Positions 8,787 to 16,965 of a stretch of DNA of 64,000 bases are shown here, one piece after another; the first letter of the stretch is position 1, and every line of letters begins with the position of its first letter. The notes under the pieces were generated by a model. The model ran no database searches. It was not told the DNA's origin and saw nothing but the letters and a program-made list of their open reading frames with translations. This stretch comes from Ruegeria arenilitoris (lineage in GTDB: Bacteria > Pseudomonadota > Alphaproteobacteria > Rhodobacterales > Rhodobacteraceae). Both the position numbers and the translations under genes were made by a program. Location of the stretch: NCBI RefSeq assembly GCF_013031355.1, contig NZ_WPZO01000013.1, positions 1 to 64,000 on the forward strand, in the 5' to 3' direction.

Positions 8787-8924
8787 TCAATCATGCGAAT
8801 GGCCATGCCCACCTGTGGCATCACCGCCGGCGAAGATCGCCATCAATACAACCAGCATCAGGGCAATCACTACGGCCACAAATACGATCTTGGGACCGCT
8901 GAGGTTTTGAAGGAAGGTTTTCAT
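8787..8924 (-). CDS. 45-aa membrane miniprotein with His-rich tail
   Basis: A small protein with one transmembrane helix (IVFVAVVIALMLVVLMAIFA) and the C-terminal metal-binding-like tail GGHGHSHD. ATG 8924 was chosen because upstream codons look non-coding and the protein then starts MKTFLQNLSG before the helix. It is the last gene of the leftward nickel-type block, after the anchor protein, HupE/UreJ and His-rich protein, all of which also carry His clusters or membrane segments. A role in holding Ni/Co or another divalent metal at the membrane is an inference. The second copy of the block lacks it. Confidence 0.65.
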   Translation of the reverse strand: MKTFLQNLSGPKIVFVAVVIALMLVVLMAIFAGGDATGGHGHSHD

Positions 8925-9046
8925 CGTTTTGTCCGTTTCTTGAATTCTGCTTGTACTGGCTCCACCCTGCGGTTTCACTTTGCGACCCAACAGAGGTGGC
9001 GCGCTGGATGGCCCTGCACATTTGCTGCAGGGCCACCGTTGCAAAT

Positions 9047-9673
9047 TTACGGCCGCAGCATTTCTCCGTAATCGCCGCGAACATAGAGCGTGACCGTGAC
9101 ATCCTGGCTGTCCCGGTTGCGCCAGAACCAGCCGTGCTTGCCAGTAAAGGCCGCTTTCAGCACATCCTCGTCCTGAGGCAGGCCACGGCCCTTTTCATAG
9201 CTGATGAATTTGTCGCCAGGAGCGTCGCCATGAAGGTCGAAATTGACGACCCCGTTTTCGGCAACCCACAGGAACTCGACTTCGGCGCCTTCCTCCATGG
9301 TCAGTTTGACCTCGGTTCCTTCGCCGGGGGTCAAGACGACACTGAACTGCTCAGCCCATTCAGGGGTTGCAGTTTGCGCATGAGCCGCTCCGACAAACAG
9401 GCCGAAGACATCGTCAAGCAGGCTTGTCTGATCCTCGCCCGCCGCTTCCTTTGCTTTGTCGGCCTCCGCTTCTGCCGCGAGTTGGGATTTAATCTCTCCC
9501 ATCTCTGCAAGGCCAAGCACGCGACCAATGCGTGTGGGGTCGATTCCGTATTCAGCCGGCAGCACGATCGTCGCCAAGATCACGATGGCCGACACAGCGG
9601 CAATGATCGTGGATTTCAGAAGTTGTGCCGAGCTTGGCAATTCTTCGAGGCTGGGTTTTTTTGCATTGAACAT
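9047..9673 (-). CDS. Transmembrane anchor protein, copy 1
   Basis: A 208-aa protein of the uncharacterised 'transmembrane anchor' family found beside HupE/UreJ genes. It has a short cytoplasmic N-terminus (LEELPSSAQLLKST), one transmembrane helix at about residues 23-44, a linker with charged residues, then a periplasmic beta-rich domain ending HGWFWRNRDSQDVTVTLYVR. AAGGA lies upstream of ATG 9673. It is 12 bp from HupE/UreJ and presumably cotranscribed. A close paralogue lies at 23572-24183. The exact function is unknown; a partner of the permease is likely from context. Confidence 0.8.
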   Translation of the reverse strand: MFNAKKPSLEELPSSAQLLKSTIIAAVSAIVILATIVLPAEYGIDPTRIGRVLGLAEMGEIKSQLAAEAEADKAKEAAGEDQTSLLDDVFGLFVGAAHAQTATPEWAEQFSVVLTPGEGTEVKLTMEEGAEVEFLWVAENGVVNFDLHGDAPGDKFISYEKGRGLPQDEDVLKAAFTGKHGWFWRNRDSQDVTVTLYVRGDYGEMLRP

Positions 9674-9685
9674 TTGTTTGTTTCC

Positions 9686-10411
9686 TTATGCGGCCACAAA
9701 ATAGCCGGTGATTTGGTAGCCCATGAGGATGAACCCTATGGACATCATGACGACGTTGACCGTGTAGGCTTGACCAAAGAATTTCGGGGATTTTCTCCAA
9801 AACCCCATGACGATAAGGATCAGGGATAGCGCCATAAGTTGCCCCAGTTCCACTCCGACATTGAACGCCAGCAGGTTGGGCAACAACCCGTCCGGCGCGA
9901 TGTTGTAGTCAAGGATTTTGGTGGCAAGGCCGGTGCCGTGGAAGAAACCGAAGACAAGCGTTGCAACCTTGGTGTTTGGCTGGAAGCCGAACCAACGCTG
10001 GTAGGCTCCAAGATTGTCGAGTGCCTTGTAAACGACCGACAAGCCGATGATCGCGTCAACGATGTAGGCGTTGACACCCCAGCCGAACCAGACCCCAGCG
10101 AGCATGGTTGTGGAGTGACCAATGGCAAAGAGGCTGACATAGACGCCAACGTCCTTCGCGCGGTAGAGGAAGAAGACGACGCCGAGCAGGAACAGGATGT
10201 GGTCATAGCCCGTGACCATGTGCTTGGCCCCGAGATACATGAAGGGAATGATGTTCACCCCCCAGATTTCCTGAATATAACCCGCGTCCCCTTCGGTGAC
10301 ATTGTGGGCTGCCGCAGCCGATGCCCAAAGCATCAGGGCTGCAAGCAAAGGTAGGATGGCGGCGGCACGCGTTCCGTGCCACGACGGTCCATCCGCGAAA
10401 ACGGATTTCAT
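9686..10411 (-). CDS. HupE/UreJ-family metal permease, copy 1
   Basis: A 241-aa membrane protein of the HupE/UreJ family, whose characterised members are nickel permeases serving hydrogenase or urease. It has a cleavable signal (about residues 1-36, ending AAAAHNVTEGDAG), then about six transmembrane helices with the family motifs HMVTGYDHILFLLGV, IGHSTTM and FHGTGLA. The conserved histidines and Asp fit metal coordination. ATG 10411 has AAGGAG eight bases upstream, so the longer open frame is not used. No hydrogenase or urease genes are in the window. With an RcnR-type sensor and an exporter adjacent, it belongs to nickel/cobalt handling. Confidence 0.88.
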   Translation of the reverse strand: MKSVFADGPSWHGTRAAAILPLLAALMLWASAAAAHNVTEGDAGYIQEIWGVNIIPFMYLGAKHMVTGYDHILFLLGVVFFLYRAKDVGVYVSLFAIGHSTTMLAGVWFGWGVNAYIVDAIIGLSVVYKALDNLGAYQRWFGFQPNTKVATLVFGFFHGTGLATKILDYNIAPDGLLPNLLAFNVGVELGQLMALSLILIVMGFWRKSPKFFGQAYTVNVVMMSIGFILMGYQITGYFVAA

Positions 10412-10467
10412 AAGTTTCTCCTTGGATTGTCCGTTATTACGAGTGTGGGCGCCCTTTCGGGCAAACC

Positions 10468-10830
10468 TCACGCTCGCGGCGGCCTTTCCAATAGGAACAA
10501 TGGATGCGACCAATCTGTCCTTGCCGGGCTGCGCCACACGGCATTTGCTTCATCGAAAGCATGAACATAACGGATGGGCATGAGAACGGCCTGAGTATGA
10601 TCGTGGTCTGCCACATCATGGCTATGACCGTGCATGGCCCACATCAGATCTTCTTCAAAACCATGGGAATGGCCATGCTCTGAAACCACCTCGGCGTGAT
10701 GCTGCAAGGTATCGAAAACGGTCGGGACATGCGATGAACCCGGCGCAACGGCCCAGACGAGTAGCGCAAGGCACGACAGGACAACAAGCACCCGACGCAT
10801 CACGCGCTTTATCGCCATGACACTGCTCAT
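10468..10830 (-). CDS. His-rich exported small protein, copy 1
   Basis: A 120-aa protein with an N-terminal signal or anchor helix (VLVVLSCLALLVWAVA). Its periplasmic part is rich in histidine: HHAEVVSEHGHSHG, MHGHSHDVADHDH. The histidine clusters suggest binding of Ni, Co, Cu or Zn. ATG 10830 has AAGGA upstream; ATG 10818 four codons later is also possible. It is first in the leftward block, divergent from the RcnR-family gene. The paralogue at 24962-25315 keeps the signal and the MHGHSHD cluster. No named family recognised. Confidence 0.7.
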   Translation of the reverse strand: MSSVMAIKRVMRRVLVVLSCLALLVWAVAPGSSHVPTVFDTLQHHAEVVSEHGHSHGFEEDLMWAMHGHSHDVADHDHTQAVLMPIRYVHAFDEANAVWRSPARTDWSHPLFLLERPPRA

Positions 10831-10881
10831 GGGTCTGCCTGATCCTTTCTGCTCTTGCCTTGCATTCGGCGTCTTGCGCCA

Positions 10882-10896
10882 TCCCCCCCGGGAGGT
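10882..10896. promoter_or_regulatory. Candidate operator of the RcnR/CsoR-family sensor
   Basis: TCCCCCCCGGGAGGT lies in the 78-bp gap between the divergent His-rich gene and the sensor. Operators of this regulator family typically carry a G- or C-tract of this kind. The assignment rests on position and composition only. Confidence 0.4.
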
Positions 10897-10908
10897 TAGC
10901 TCTGACAT

Positions 10909-11160
10909 ATGACAAAACCACATACCCATGCAAGCCATCCCAAAATCATATCCCGTTTGAAACGCGCCGACGGGCATCTGCGTTCGGTTGTCGCGATGAT
11001 CGAAGAGGGGCGACCCTGCCTTGATGTGGCGCAACAATTGCAGGCCGTCGAAAGCGCCATCCGCAATGCCAAGCAGACCCTGATCCATGACCACCTAGAT
11101 CATTGTCTGGATGGCGATCACGACCGGGAAGGAATGAAGGCGATCTCCCGCTATCTCTGA
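10909..11160 (+). CDS. RcnR/CsoR-family metal-sensing repressor
   Basis: An 83-aa all-helical DUF156 repressor. The family's metal site can be read as His5, Cys37, His62 and Cys66 (spacing 25 from Cys37 to His62 and 4 to Cys66). This H-C-H-C set resembles the cyanobacterial nickel sensor InrS more than copper CsoR or formaldehyde FrmR. Conserved elements are RLKRADGH near the N-terminus and QQLQAVESAIRNAK. It is divergent from the HupE/UreJ block and 8 bp before the NreB-like exporter, so it probably represses both until Ni or Co accumulates. The sensor-exporter order matches the nreA-nreB layout known from nickel-resistant bacteria. Confidence 0.85.
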   Translation: MTKPHTHASHPKIISRLKRADGHLRSVVAMIEEGRPCLDVAQQLQAVESAIRNAKQTLIHDHLDHCLDGDHDREGMKAISRYL

Positions 11161-11168
11161 GGGGAACC

Positions 11169-12488
11169 ATGTTCGACATTCTGTCTGACCGAACCTACCG
11201 CCACCTTTTTCTGGCCCAGATCGTTGCCCTGCTGGGTACCGGGCTCGCCACTGTTGCCCTGGGTCTTCTTGCCTATGATCTGGCTGGCGAAGGCGCGGCG
11301 ATGGTTCTGGGCACTGTATTTACGATCAAGATGGTCGCCTATGTCGGCATCGCGCCGATTGCGGGGGCGTTCGCGGATCGTGTCAACCGCCGTGTTCTGC
11401 TTGTGGCGCTTGATCTGGTGCGTGGAGCAGTGGCGTTGTGCCTGCCTTTCGTAACCGAAGCCTGGCAGGTCTATGTCCTCATCTTTCTGCTGCAATCAGC
11501 TTCGGCAGCCTTTACGCCGACGTTTCAGGCCACGATCCCGGACGTTTTGACCGAAGAAAGCCGCTATACACGCGCGCTGTCTCTATCGCGGCTGGCCTAT
11601 GATCTGGAGAACATCATCAGCCCGACGCTCGCTGCGCTCCTGCTGGCAGTGATGAGTTATAACAGCCTGTTTCTTGGAACCGCTTTGGGGTTTGCGGCGT
11701 CTGCGGTTCTGGTCGTCTCGGTCTTGCTGCCCAGTCCCAAGGCTTCCGAACCGCGCGGTGTCTATGACCGAACCACGCGGGGTGTACGTATCTACCTTGC
11801 GACACCGCGGTTGCGGGGATTGCTGGGGCTGAGCCTGGCGGTGTCCGGCGCAGGAGCGATGGTGCTGGTGAATTCGGTGGTTCTGGTCCGTAGGCAGTTG
11901 GGACTGGACGAAAGTGCTTTGGCTTGGACAATGTTTGCCTTCGGCGCCGGCAGCATGGCCGCTGCTCTCCTCCTGCCGCGCGTGCTGGATCGCGTTGCGG
12001 ACAGGCCAGTTATGATGGCCGGAGCTTGGATCATGGTCGTAGCGCTGTTGGGGATCGCAGTGACGATTCTGACGGTTGGGCTGAGCTGGCCGCTCCTTCT
12101 TGTCGTTTGGCTGATCATCGGCTTGGGGTATTCCACCGTCCAGACGCCCTCGGGACGCCTGCTTCGCCGCTCTGCCCACGCCGAGGATCGGCCTGCCGTG
12201 TTCGCCGCACAATTCGCGCTTTCGCATGCTTGCTGGTTGATAACCTACCCGTTGTCCGGCTGGCTCATGACCAGCTTCGGGGCAGTGTCGGCGCTTGTGG
12301 TTCTGGCGGGGCTGGCAACGGTTGGGATCGTTGCCGCGCTTTGGCTTTGGCCAGCAGACGACCCGGACGTCGTGGAGCATACGCATGACAATCTGCCGCT
12401 GGACCATCCACACCTGCAAGGACGTAAGCGTCATTCCCATGCACTTGTCATCGATGACGCCCATCCGCATTGGGGGTCACAATTCTGA
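11169..12488 (+). CDS. MFS efflux transporter, NreB-like, His-rich tail
   Basis: A 439-aa major facilitator with about twelve helices; residues 1-395 form the transporter, including GAFADRVNRR between helices 2 and 3. The last 40 residues are a cytoplasmic His-rich tail (VVEHTHDNLPLDHPHLQ, RHSHALVIDDAHPH), the feature of NreB-type nickel exporters. ATG 11169 follows GAGGGG and lies 8 bp after the sensor gene, so the two form an operon. The 3' end overlaps the convergent histidine-kinase gene by 12 bp. Nickel or cobalt export is inferred from the tail and the neighbours. Confidence 0.8.
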   Translation: MFDILSDRTYRHLFLAQIVALLGTGLATVALGLLAYDLAGEGAAMVLGTVFTIKMVAYVGIAPIAGAFADRVNRRVLLVALDLVRGAVALCLPFVTEAWQVYVLIFLLQSASAAFTPTFQATIPDVLTEESRYTRALSLSRLAYDLENIISPTLAALLLAVMSYNSLFLGTALGFAASAVLVVSVLLPSPKASEPRGVYDRTTRGVRIYLATPRLRGLLGLSLAVSGAGAMVLVNSVVLVRRQLGLDESALAWTMFAFGAGSMAAALLLPRVLDRVADRPVMMAGAWIMVVALLGIAVTILTVGLSWPLLLVVWLIIGLGYSTVQTPSGRLLRRSAHAEDRPAVFAAQFALSHACWLITYPLSGWLMTSFGAVSALVVLAGLATVGIVAALWLWPADDPDVVEHTHDNLPLDHPHLQGRKRHSHALVIDDAHPHWGSQF

Positions 12489-13832
12489 CTGGCGCGGCAA
12501 TGTCACACGCGCTCTGAGCCCCCCTTCAACGCGGTTCACAAGGACAATGTCGCCGCCATGGGCGCGCAGGATGGAACGGGCAATTGGCAATCCAAGCCCA
12601 GTGCCTCCGGTTTCAAGGGAACGCGAATCCTCAAGCCGGACAAAAGGGTCGAAGACCCGCTCCAGATCCACATCGGGAATGCCAGGGCCATTGTCGTCGA
12701 TATCGACCTGCACCTGCCTGTCACCGACAGAAAGTGATATTCGCGCGCCATTGCCATAGCGCTGTGCGTTGCCCATGAGGTTCCGGATGGCCCGCCGTAT
12801 GGCGACATTGCGCAGCGGCAAAGTGACCGGCTCTGCCTCGACCAACAAAGACGGACCGCTTTCCGACAGATCGTCGGCGATCTCGCACAGCATGGTGCTT
12901 ATTTCAACCAACTCGGTCGGCTGATCGGTCGACACGCCACGCGCATAGGCCAGCGTTGCCTCGACCATGTCCTGCATTTCGTCGAGTGTTGCAGTCATCC
13001 GCACGCGCGTTTCATCATCATCAACCATTTCGACCCGCAACCGCAGAGCCGTAATCGGAGACCGCAAATCGTGGCCAAGCGCGGCCAGCATTCTGGTTCT
13101 GTCCGAGACAAGGCGCGCTAGGCGGTCATGCATCCGCGCAAGCGCATCAGACAAAGCCTGCACTTCGAGCGGTCCGCCGTTTGGCATCTCGGGAGGCTCT
13201 TTACCCAAACCGAAGCCTTCGGCGGCCTCAGCCAACCGGTGCAGCGGGCCGGTTATGCGGCGCAGCCCGAACCACAGCGCTCCTAGGATGAGCAGTAGCG
13301 ACAGCATGGCTGACCCCACGACCACAGGCGGCAACTGCAGATCGGGACGCTGGAAACGCGCACTGACGTTCAGCCAACCCCCATTGGCCAGAGGAAGAGA
13401 AAGGCGCATTTCACTGGGTGCGATACCGGCACGTAGCATTCGCTGATGCAACCAGGAAACCGGGGTGGGTGGATCCGCACGCCGATCTCCATGAGGCGAC
13501 ACCGCGAAGACTTCGCTGCGGGCGTTTTCGGGCAGGTGTCGGAATAGCGTGTTGAAGTCAGACCTGTCGTCTTCCACCAGCGGCTCGGGCCCATAGGCAA
13601 AACGCACGCTGGGCGAATTCGACGCGGCAAGGATCGCATCTCGAGTCTTGGCAGGGGTTTCCGAGAGCGCCTCGGCAAGACCTACGGCGCGCTCGACCGT
13701 TTCACGTTGTTGCGCCGCCCGGATTGCTGCACCCCGTTCGTCCGTAAATAGCCATGCGGCGAGAACTTGCGCCGCGACAAATGCCACGAAGATCAACAGG
13801 CCCAATTGCGCCCGGATGCTGCGAAAGCGCAT
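12477..13832 (-). CDS. Sensor histidine kinase (EnvZ-like)
   Basis: A 451-aa membrane kinase. The first transmembrane helix is at about residues 10-28, followed by a periplasmic sensor of about 130 residues and a second helix (VVVGSAMLSLLLILGALWFG). Then come a HAMP linker, HisKA with phospho-acceptor His254 (LGHDLRSPIT), and an ATPase domain with N box NLMGNAQRYG, DDNGPGIP and GGTGLGL. It follows the response-regulator gene with a TGATG overlap, so the two are coupled. The signal is unknown; the neighbouring EF-hand and cytochrome b561 genes are likely targets by position. Confidence 0.9.
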   Translation of the reverse strand: MRFRSIRAQLGLLIFVAFVAAQVLAAWLFTDERGAAIRAAQQRETVERAVGLAEALSETPAKTRDAILAASNSPSVRFAYGPEPLVEDDRSDFNTLFRHLPENARSEVFAVSPHGDRRADPPTPVSWLHQRMLRAGIAPSEMRLSLPLANGGWLNVSARFQRPDLQLPPVVVGSAMLSLLLILGALWFGLRRITGPLHRLAEAAEGFGLGKEPPEMPNGGPLEVQALSDALARMHDRLARLVSDRTRMLAALGHDLRSPITALRLRVEMVDDDETRVRMTATLDEMQDMVEATLAYARGVSTDQPTELVEISTMLCEIADDLSESGPSLLVEAEPVTLPLRNVAIRRAIRNLMGNAQRYGNGARISLSVGDRQVQVDIDDNGPGIPDVDLERVFDPFVRLEDSRSLETGGTGLGLPIARSILRAHGGDIVLVNRVEGGLRARVTLPRQSEL

Positions 13833-14557
13833 CACGGAACCTCACGGACATCTGTTGCGAAGCTATAGCCACCCGCGCGGATGGTGGCGATGATCTTCGG
13901 GTGGGCGGGGTCCTCTTCGATCTTGCGGCGCAACCTGCCCACTTGATTGTCGATCGTCCGGTCGAAGACATCCGCCGTACGGCCGGAGGTGATATCCAGC
14001 AACTGGTCGCGAGAAAGCACAAAGCGCGGCCGTTCCAGAAAGGCAGTCAACAGTTTGAATTCTGCAGTTGTCAGAGCGGCCTGTCGTCCATCCTCGTGAA
14101 CCAGATCGCGCGTGTCCGTGTTCAACACCCAACCGGCAAAGCTCAGCCTGCGCCCGCCAAGCGTTCCGGCCATTGGCTCCTTACGTTCAACCCGGCGCAG
14201 GATCGCCTTGACCCGCGCAAGCAATTCTCGGGGGTTGAAAGGTTTGGGCAGATAGTCATCGGCACCGACTTCCAATCCGACAATGCGGTCCGTTTCTTCC
14301 CCGAGAGCACTCAACATCAGGACAGGCGGGCCGCCCGCGCTCGCCAGTCTGCGCGCGGCCGACAGCCCATCCTCGCCCGGCATCATGACATCCAGGATGA
14401 CAAGGTCGAACCGTCCTCCCTGCAGCGCCGCGTCCATTTCTGATGCGTTCTTGGCCGGTTGCGCACGCAGGCCATTCTTTTCGAGATAGCGCGTGACCGC
14501 ATCCCGGATTTCGCTGTGATCATCGACAACAAGGATGTGGGGCGTGTGGTCCGTCAT
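13832..14557 (-). CDS. OmpR-family response regulator
   Basis: A 241-aa two-domain regulator. The receiver (about 1-120) has VVDDHSE, phospho-acceptor Asp56 (LVILDVMMPGEDG) and KPFNPRELLAR. The winged-helix effector (about 145-236) includes LTTAEFKLLTAFLERP and VGRLRRKIEEDP. It is the first gene of the pair with the EnvZ-like kinase. The 172-bp divergent region to the EF-hand gene carries a 10-bp direct repeat that may be its binding site. Confidence 0.92.
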   Translation of the reverse strand: MTDHTPHILVVDDHSEIRDAVTRYLEKNGLRAQPAKNASEMDAALQGGRFDLVILDVMMPGEDGLSAARRLASAGGPPVLMLSALGEETDRIVGLEVGADDYLPKPFNPRELLARVKAILRRVERKEPMAGTLGGRRLSFAGWVLNTDTRDLVHEDGRQAALTTAEFKLLTAFLERPRFVLSRDQLLDITSGRTADVFDRTIDNQVGRLRRKIEEDPAHPKIIATIRAGGYSFATDVREVP

Positions 14558-14628
14558 GTCGTTCTCATACCCCGGTTTCGCATTCGAGCGAAAGAATACG
14601 TGTCGCGTTCCATGTCAAAACCGGGTTT

Positions 14629-14681
14629 TGCGACAGACTGATACAATTCTCCCTCCATCCTGGCACATCCCTGCGACAGAC
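14629..14681. promoter_or_regulatory. Direct repeat TGCGACAGAC, candidate regulator site
   Basis: TGCGACAGAC occurs exactly at 14629-14638 and 14672-14681, 43 bp apart (about four helical turns), between the divergent response-regulator and EF-hand genes. OmpR-family proteins bind direct repeats, though usually more closely spaced. Confidence 0.35.
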
Positions 14682-14729
14682 CTGCCTCATCTTGGTTTCA
14701 TCGAAACACCAACCCGATGAGGTAGAGAG

Positions 14730-15266
14730 ATGAAACGCAAAACGATCCTGACCCTTGGTGCAGTTGCAGCCGCCGCCGCGTTTGGTGCCGTCACTATTCC
14801 CGCCGTCGCCGGCGGTCCTGGTTGGGGGCCTGGTTGCATGATGGAGACGATGAAAAACCAGCAAAGCGGTTTCATGGGCGTTCATCGCGGTCCGGGCATG
14901 ATGATGCGCGGCAGATTTGCCGGACCGGGTGCCGGCTTCGGACCGATGCAGGCAATGGCTGCAAACCCTGTCTACAAGTCATTTGACGCTGATGCCGACG
15001 GCACTGTTTCAGCTACCGAGCTGGAAGCAGGCATCACCGCACTTCACGCCAAACATGATGTTGACGGCAACGGTGCTCTGTCCGCCGAAGAGTTCGCGGC
15101 ACTCTTTGCCGAAGCTACGCGCGGCATGGCCGAGCGCCCCTTTGTGATGCTGGATGCCAACAATGATGGCGCGATTGACGCGGATGAAATGACCTTTCCG
15201 GCGCAGATGATGGCGAGGATGCAGAAGATGCATGCACCTGCAACGACGGCCACAGAGCAACAATGA
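14730..15266 (+). CDS. Exported EF-hand calcium-binding protein
   Basis: A 178-aa protein with a signal peptide (about 1-27, cut near AVAGG) and a Gly/Met-rich region. Three canonical 12-residue EF loops follow: Asp86-Glu97 (DADADGTVSATE), Asp110-Glu121 (DVDGNGALSAEE) and Asp142-Glu153 (DANNDGAIDADE). GAGG precedes ATG 14730. The protein should bind Ca2+ in the periplasm. It leads a small rightward run with cytochrome b561 and a second, damaged EF-hand gene, and is divergent from the two-component system, which probably controls it. Confidence 0.85.
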   Translation: MKRKTILTLGAVAAAAAFGAVTIPAVAGGPGWGPGCMMETMKNQQSGFMGVHRGPGMMMRGRFAGPGAGFGPMQAMAANPVYKSFDADADGTVSATELEAGITALHAKHDVDGNGALSAEEFAALFAEATRGMAERPFVMLDANNDGAIDADEMTFPAQMMARMQKMHAPATTATEQQ

Positions 15267-15320
15267 AACAACCTGGCTGGTCTGATTTGGGCCGGCCAGA
15301 TCAACAAAGGGACTTGATCA

Positions 15321-15821
15321 ATGACCGCTCACCAAACCGCGCCCAAAGGCTACTCAACCACACAGATCGCCCTGCATTGGGGTATCGCCGCGCTCGTCGC
15401 TGGACAATACTTCTTCAAAGATGCGATTACCGGGGCATGGGCAGCGATCCGTGAAGGCCGCAATTACGATTTCGATCCTTTGATCCTGGCCCATGTGGTT
15501 GCTGGCGCACTGATCCTCCTGCTTGTCGTTTGGCGCCTTGCCCTTCGGCTTAAGCGCGGTGCTCCGCCTCCTCCGGAAAATGAACCTGCACCGCTAAAGA
15601 CGCTGAGTCATGTGGCTCATTGGGCTTTCTATGCCCTGCTGGCCGCGATGTCCGTAACGGGCCTTGTCGCGTGGTTTGGTGACGCCACCGGTGCCGCTCA
15701 GGCCCACAATGTTCTGAAGGTCGCGCTTCTGGCGCTTGTTGCCCTGCATATGCTGGCCGTCCCCTTCCACCGTGTGGTGCTGAAGAACAACGTCATGCAG
15801 CGCATGGTCCGCCCGAACTGA
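15321..15821 (+). CDS. Cytochrome b561
   Basis: A 166-aa four-helix membrane cytochrome of the prokaryotic b561 family. It carries electrons between the quinone pool and a periplasmic partner through two b-type haems. Histidines that suit as ligands are in QIALHWGIAAL, ILAHVVAGA, HVAHWAFYALL and VALHMLAVPFHRVV. AAAGG precedes ATG 15321, 54 bp after the EF-hand gene. Its placement between two EF-hand genes suggests joint regulation by the adjacent two-component system; the physiological acceptor is not evident. Confidence 0.88.
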   Translation: MTAHQTAPKGYSTTQIALHWGIAALVAGQYFFKDAITGAWAAIREGRNYDFDPLILAHVVAGALILLLVVWRLALRLKRGAPPPPENEPAPLKTLSHVAHWAFYALLAAMSVTGLVAWFGDATGAAQAHNVLKVALLALVALHMLAVPFHRVVLKNNVMQRMVRPN

Positions 15822-15880
15822 CCCCAGGGTCCACCCGTGACAGATCTCGCGCAAACTCAACACTCCTGAAAGGACAAGAC

Positions 15881-16266
15881 ATGACCCATTTTGGCGCTCT
15901 TGCCACTGCTGTGCTCTTTGCATCGGCTGCAATCGCTCAGACATCCCCGGTGACCAGTTCATGCAAAACTGGGACTTGAACGGTGACGGCACCGCCGCCC
16001 TCGAAGAACTGCAAGGGATGCGCGGAAACGTGTTCTTCACATTTGATGCAAACGAAGATGGATACCTCGATGCCGAGGAGTACGTGATGTTCGACGAGGC
16101 AGGCCAGAACGATGTAAACAACTATGAAGCCGATCAGCGTGCACAGATGCAGGCGGTTGCGGACGGATGGTTCGCCGACCTGGATACCGACCATTCGGGC
16201 ACGATTACGTTGGTTGATTTCAACAGCCGTCACTTAAACATGCAAAGCGACCGTTTGATCAGATGA
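15881..16266 (+). pseudogene. EF-hand protein gene with a frameshift after the signal peptide
   Basis: ATG 15881 (AGG upstream) gives a normal signal peptide ending ASAAIAQTSP, then runs into a stop near 15975. One base added around 15943-15950 restores GDQFMQNWDLNGDG and the whole remaining protein. That remainder carries three EF-hand-like loops (DLNGDGTAALEE, DANEDGYLDAEE, DTDHSGTITLVD). The 3' part is open from 15961 with perfect loops, so the lesion is recent or a sequencing error. If real, the product is not exported. It is the third gene of the EF-hand/b561 run. Confidence 0.7.
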
Positions 16267-16311
16267 CTGGTCGCAATCCTTGGTCCAATGCGAATATAAG
16301 CAATGTATTGG

Positions 16312-16341
16312 CATGATGCAGCGCAGCATGCCGAAAGCCGC
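16312..16341. repeat. Dispersed 30-bp repeat, copy 1
   Basis: Contains GCAGCATG and AAAGCCGC. It matches 26082-26111 at 26 of 30 positions by eye. Both copies are intergenic. Origin unknown. Confidence 0.4.
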
Positions 16342-16431
16342 CCTTCGTGTATGATCGTGCCATAGCCGGGGCGTTCGGACAGAGACCACATTTGAATGCG
16401 AGTTCAAACGACAACGACAAGATCTGCGACT

Positions 16432-16839
16432 TTACCTGATCACGTGAACAGCGCAGTGCGCGTGTCGAACAACACGTGCCGCAGTAGATCCAAGCAGGTA
16501 ATCCTGCAAACCAGGTTGATGGCTTGCGATCACAACGCATTCGACACCGTGTGATGCCGCATAGTCGACGATACCGCGGCCTGCGTGACCTTCGGCGATC
16601 TCGATCCGGGCATTCGTCAAACCATTCAACAACGGCGTCAGCTTTTCCGAAGCGACGGCTTTGACACGTTCCAAATGGTCATCAGGAAGCAAGTTATTCG
16701 TGTATTGCGGCAGATGTTCGACGACATGCAAGAAGGTGATCTGACCATCGCCGGAATTGAGCGCACGCGCAACTTCAACAGAGCGCGCCGTGTCGCGGTC
16801 TCCATCCAGCGAAATCGGAACGAGGATATTTTGATACAT
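16432..16839 (-). CDS. Universal stress protein (UspA family)
   Basis: A 135-aa single-domain cytoplasmic Usp fold. It starts YQNILVPISLD, has ITFLHVVEHLP after strand 2, and ends with the nucleotide-binding-like segment LLGSTAARVVRHAHCAVHVI. Such proteins bind ATP or AMP and respond to stress or growth arrest. It stands alone, downstream of the malonate operon and separated from it by a candidate terminator. Confidence 0.88.
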   Translation of the reverse strand: MYQNILVPISLDGDRDTARSVEVARALNSGDGQITFLHVVEHLPQYTNNLLPDDHLERVKAVASEKLTPLLNGLTNARIEIAEGHAGRGIVDYAASHGVECVVIASHQPGLQDYLLGSTAARVVRHAHCAVHVIR

Positions 16840-16863
16840 TTAAGTTCAAGCTCCTGAAGAATT

Positions 16864-16910
16864 AAAAATCAACGGCTTAAAGGTAAAGCTATCGTACCTT
16901 CAGGCCGTTG
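16864..16910 (-). terminator. Candidate terminator of the malonate operon
   Basis: A two-part stem (CAACGGC 16870-16876 with GCCGTTG 16904-16910; inside it AAGGTA 16880-16885 with TACCTT 16895-16900). On the minus strand it is followed by a T-rich stretch (complement of 16864-16868). It lies past the stop of the malonyl-CoA synthetase gene. Confidence 0.55.
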
Positions 16911-16965
16911 AAGTTTAGTCCGCAGCATTGTCGAGAAAAGGGCTGACGGACCGGGGAGTGTCATC

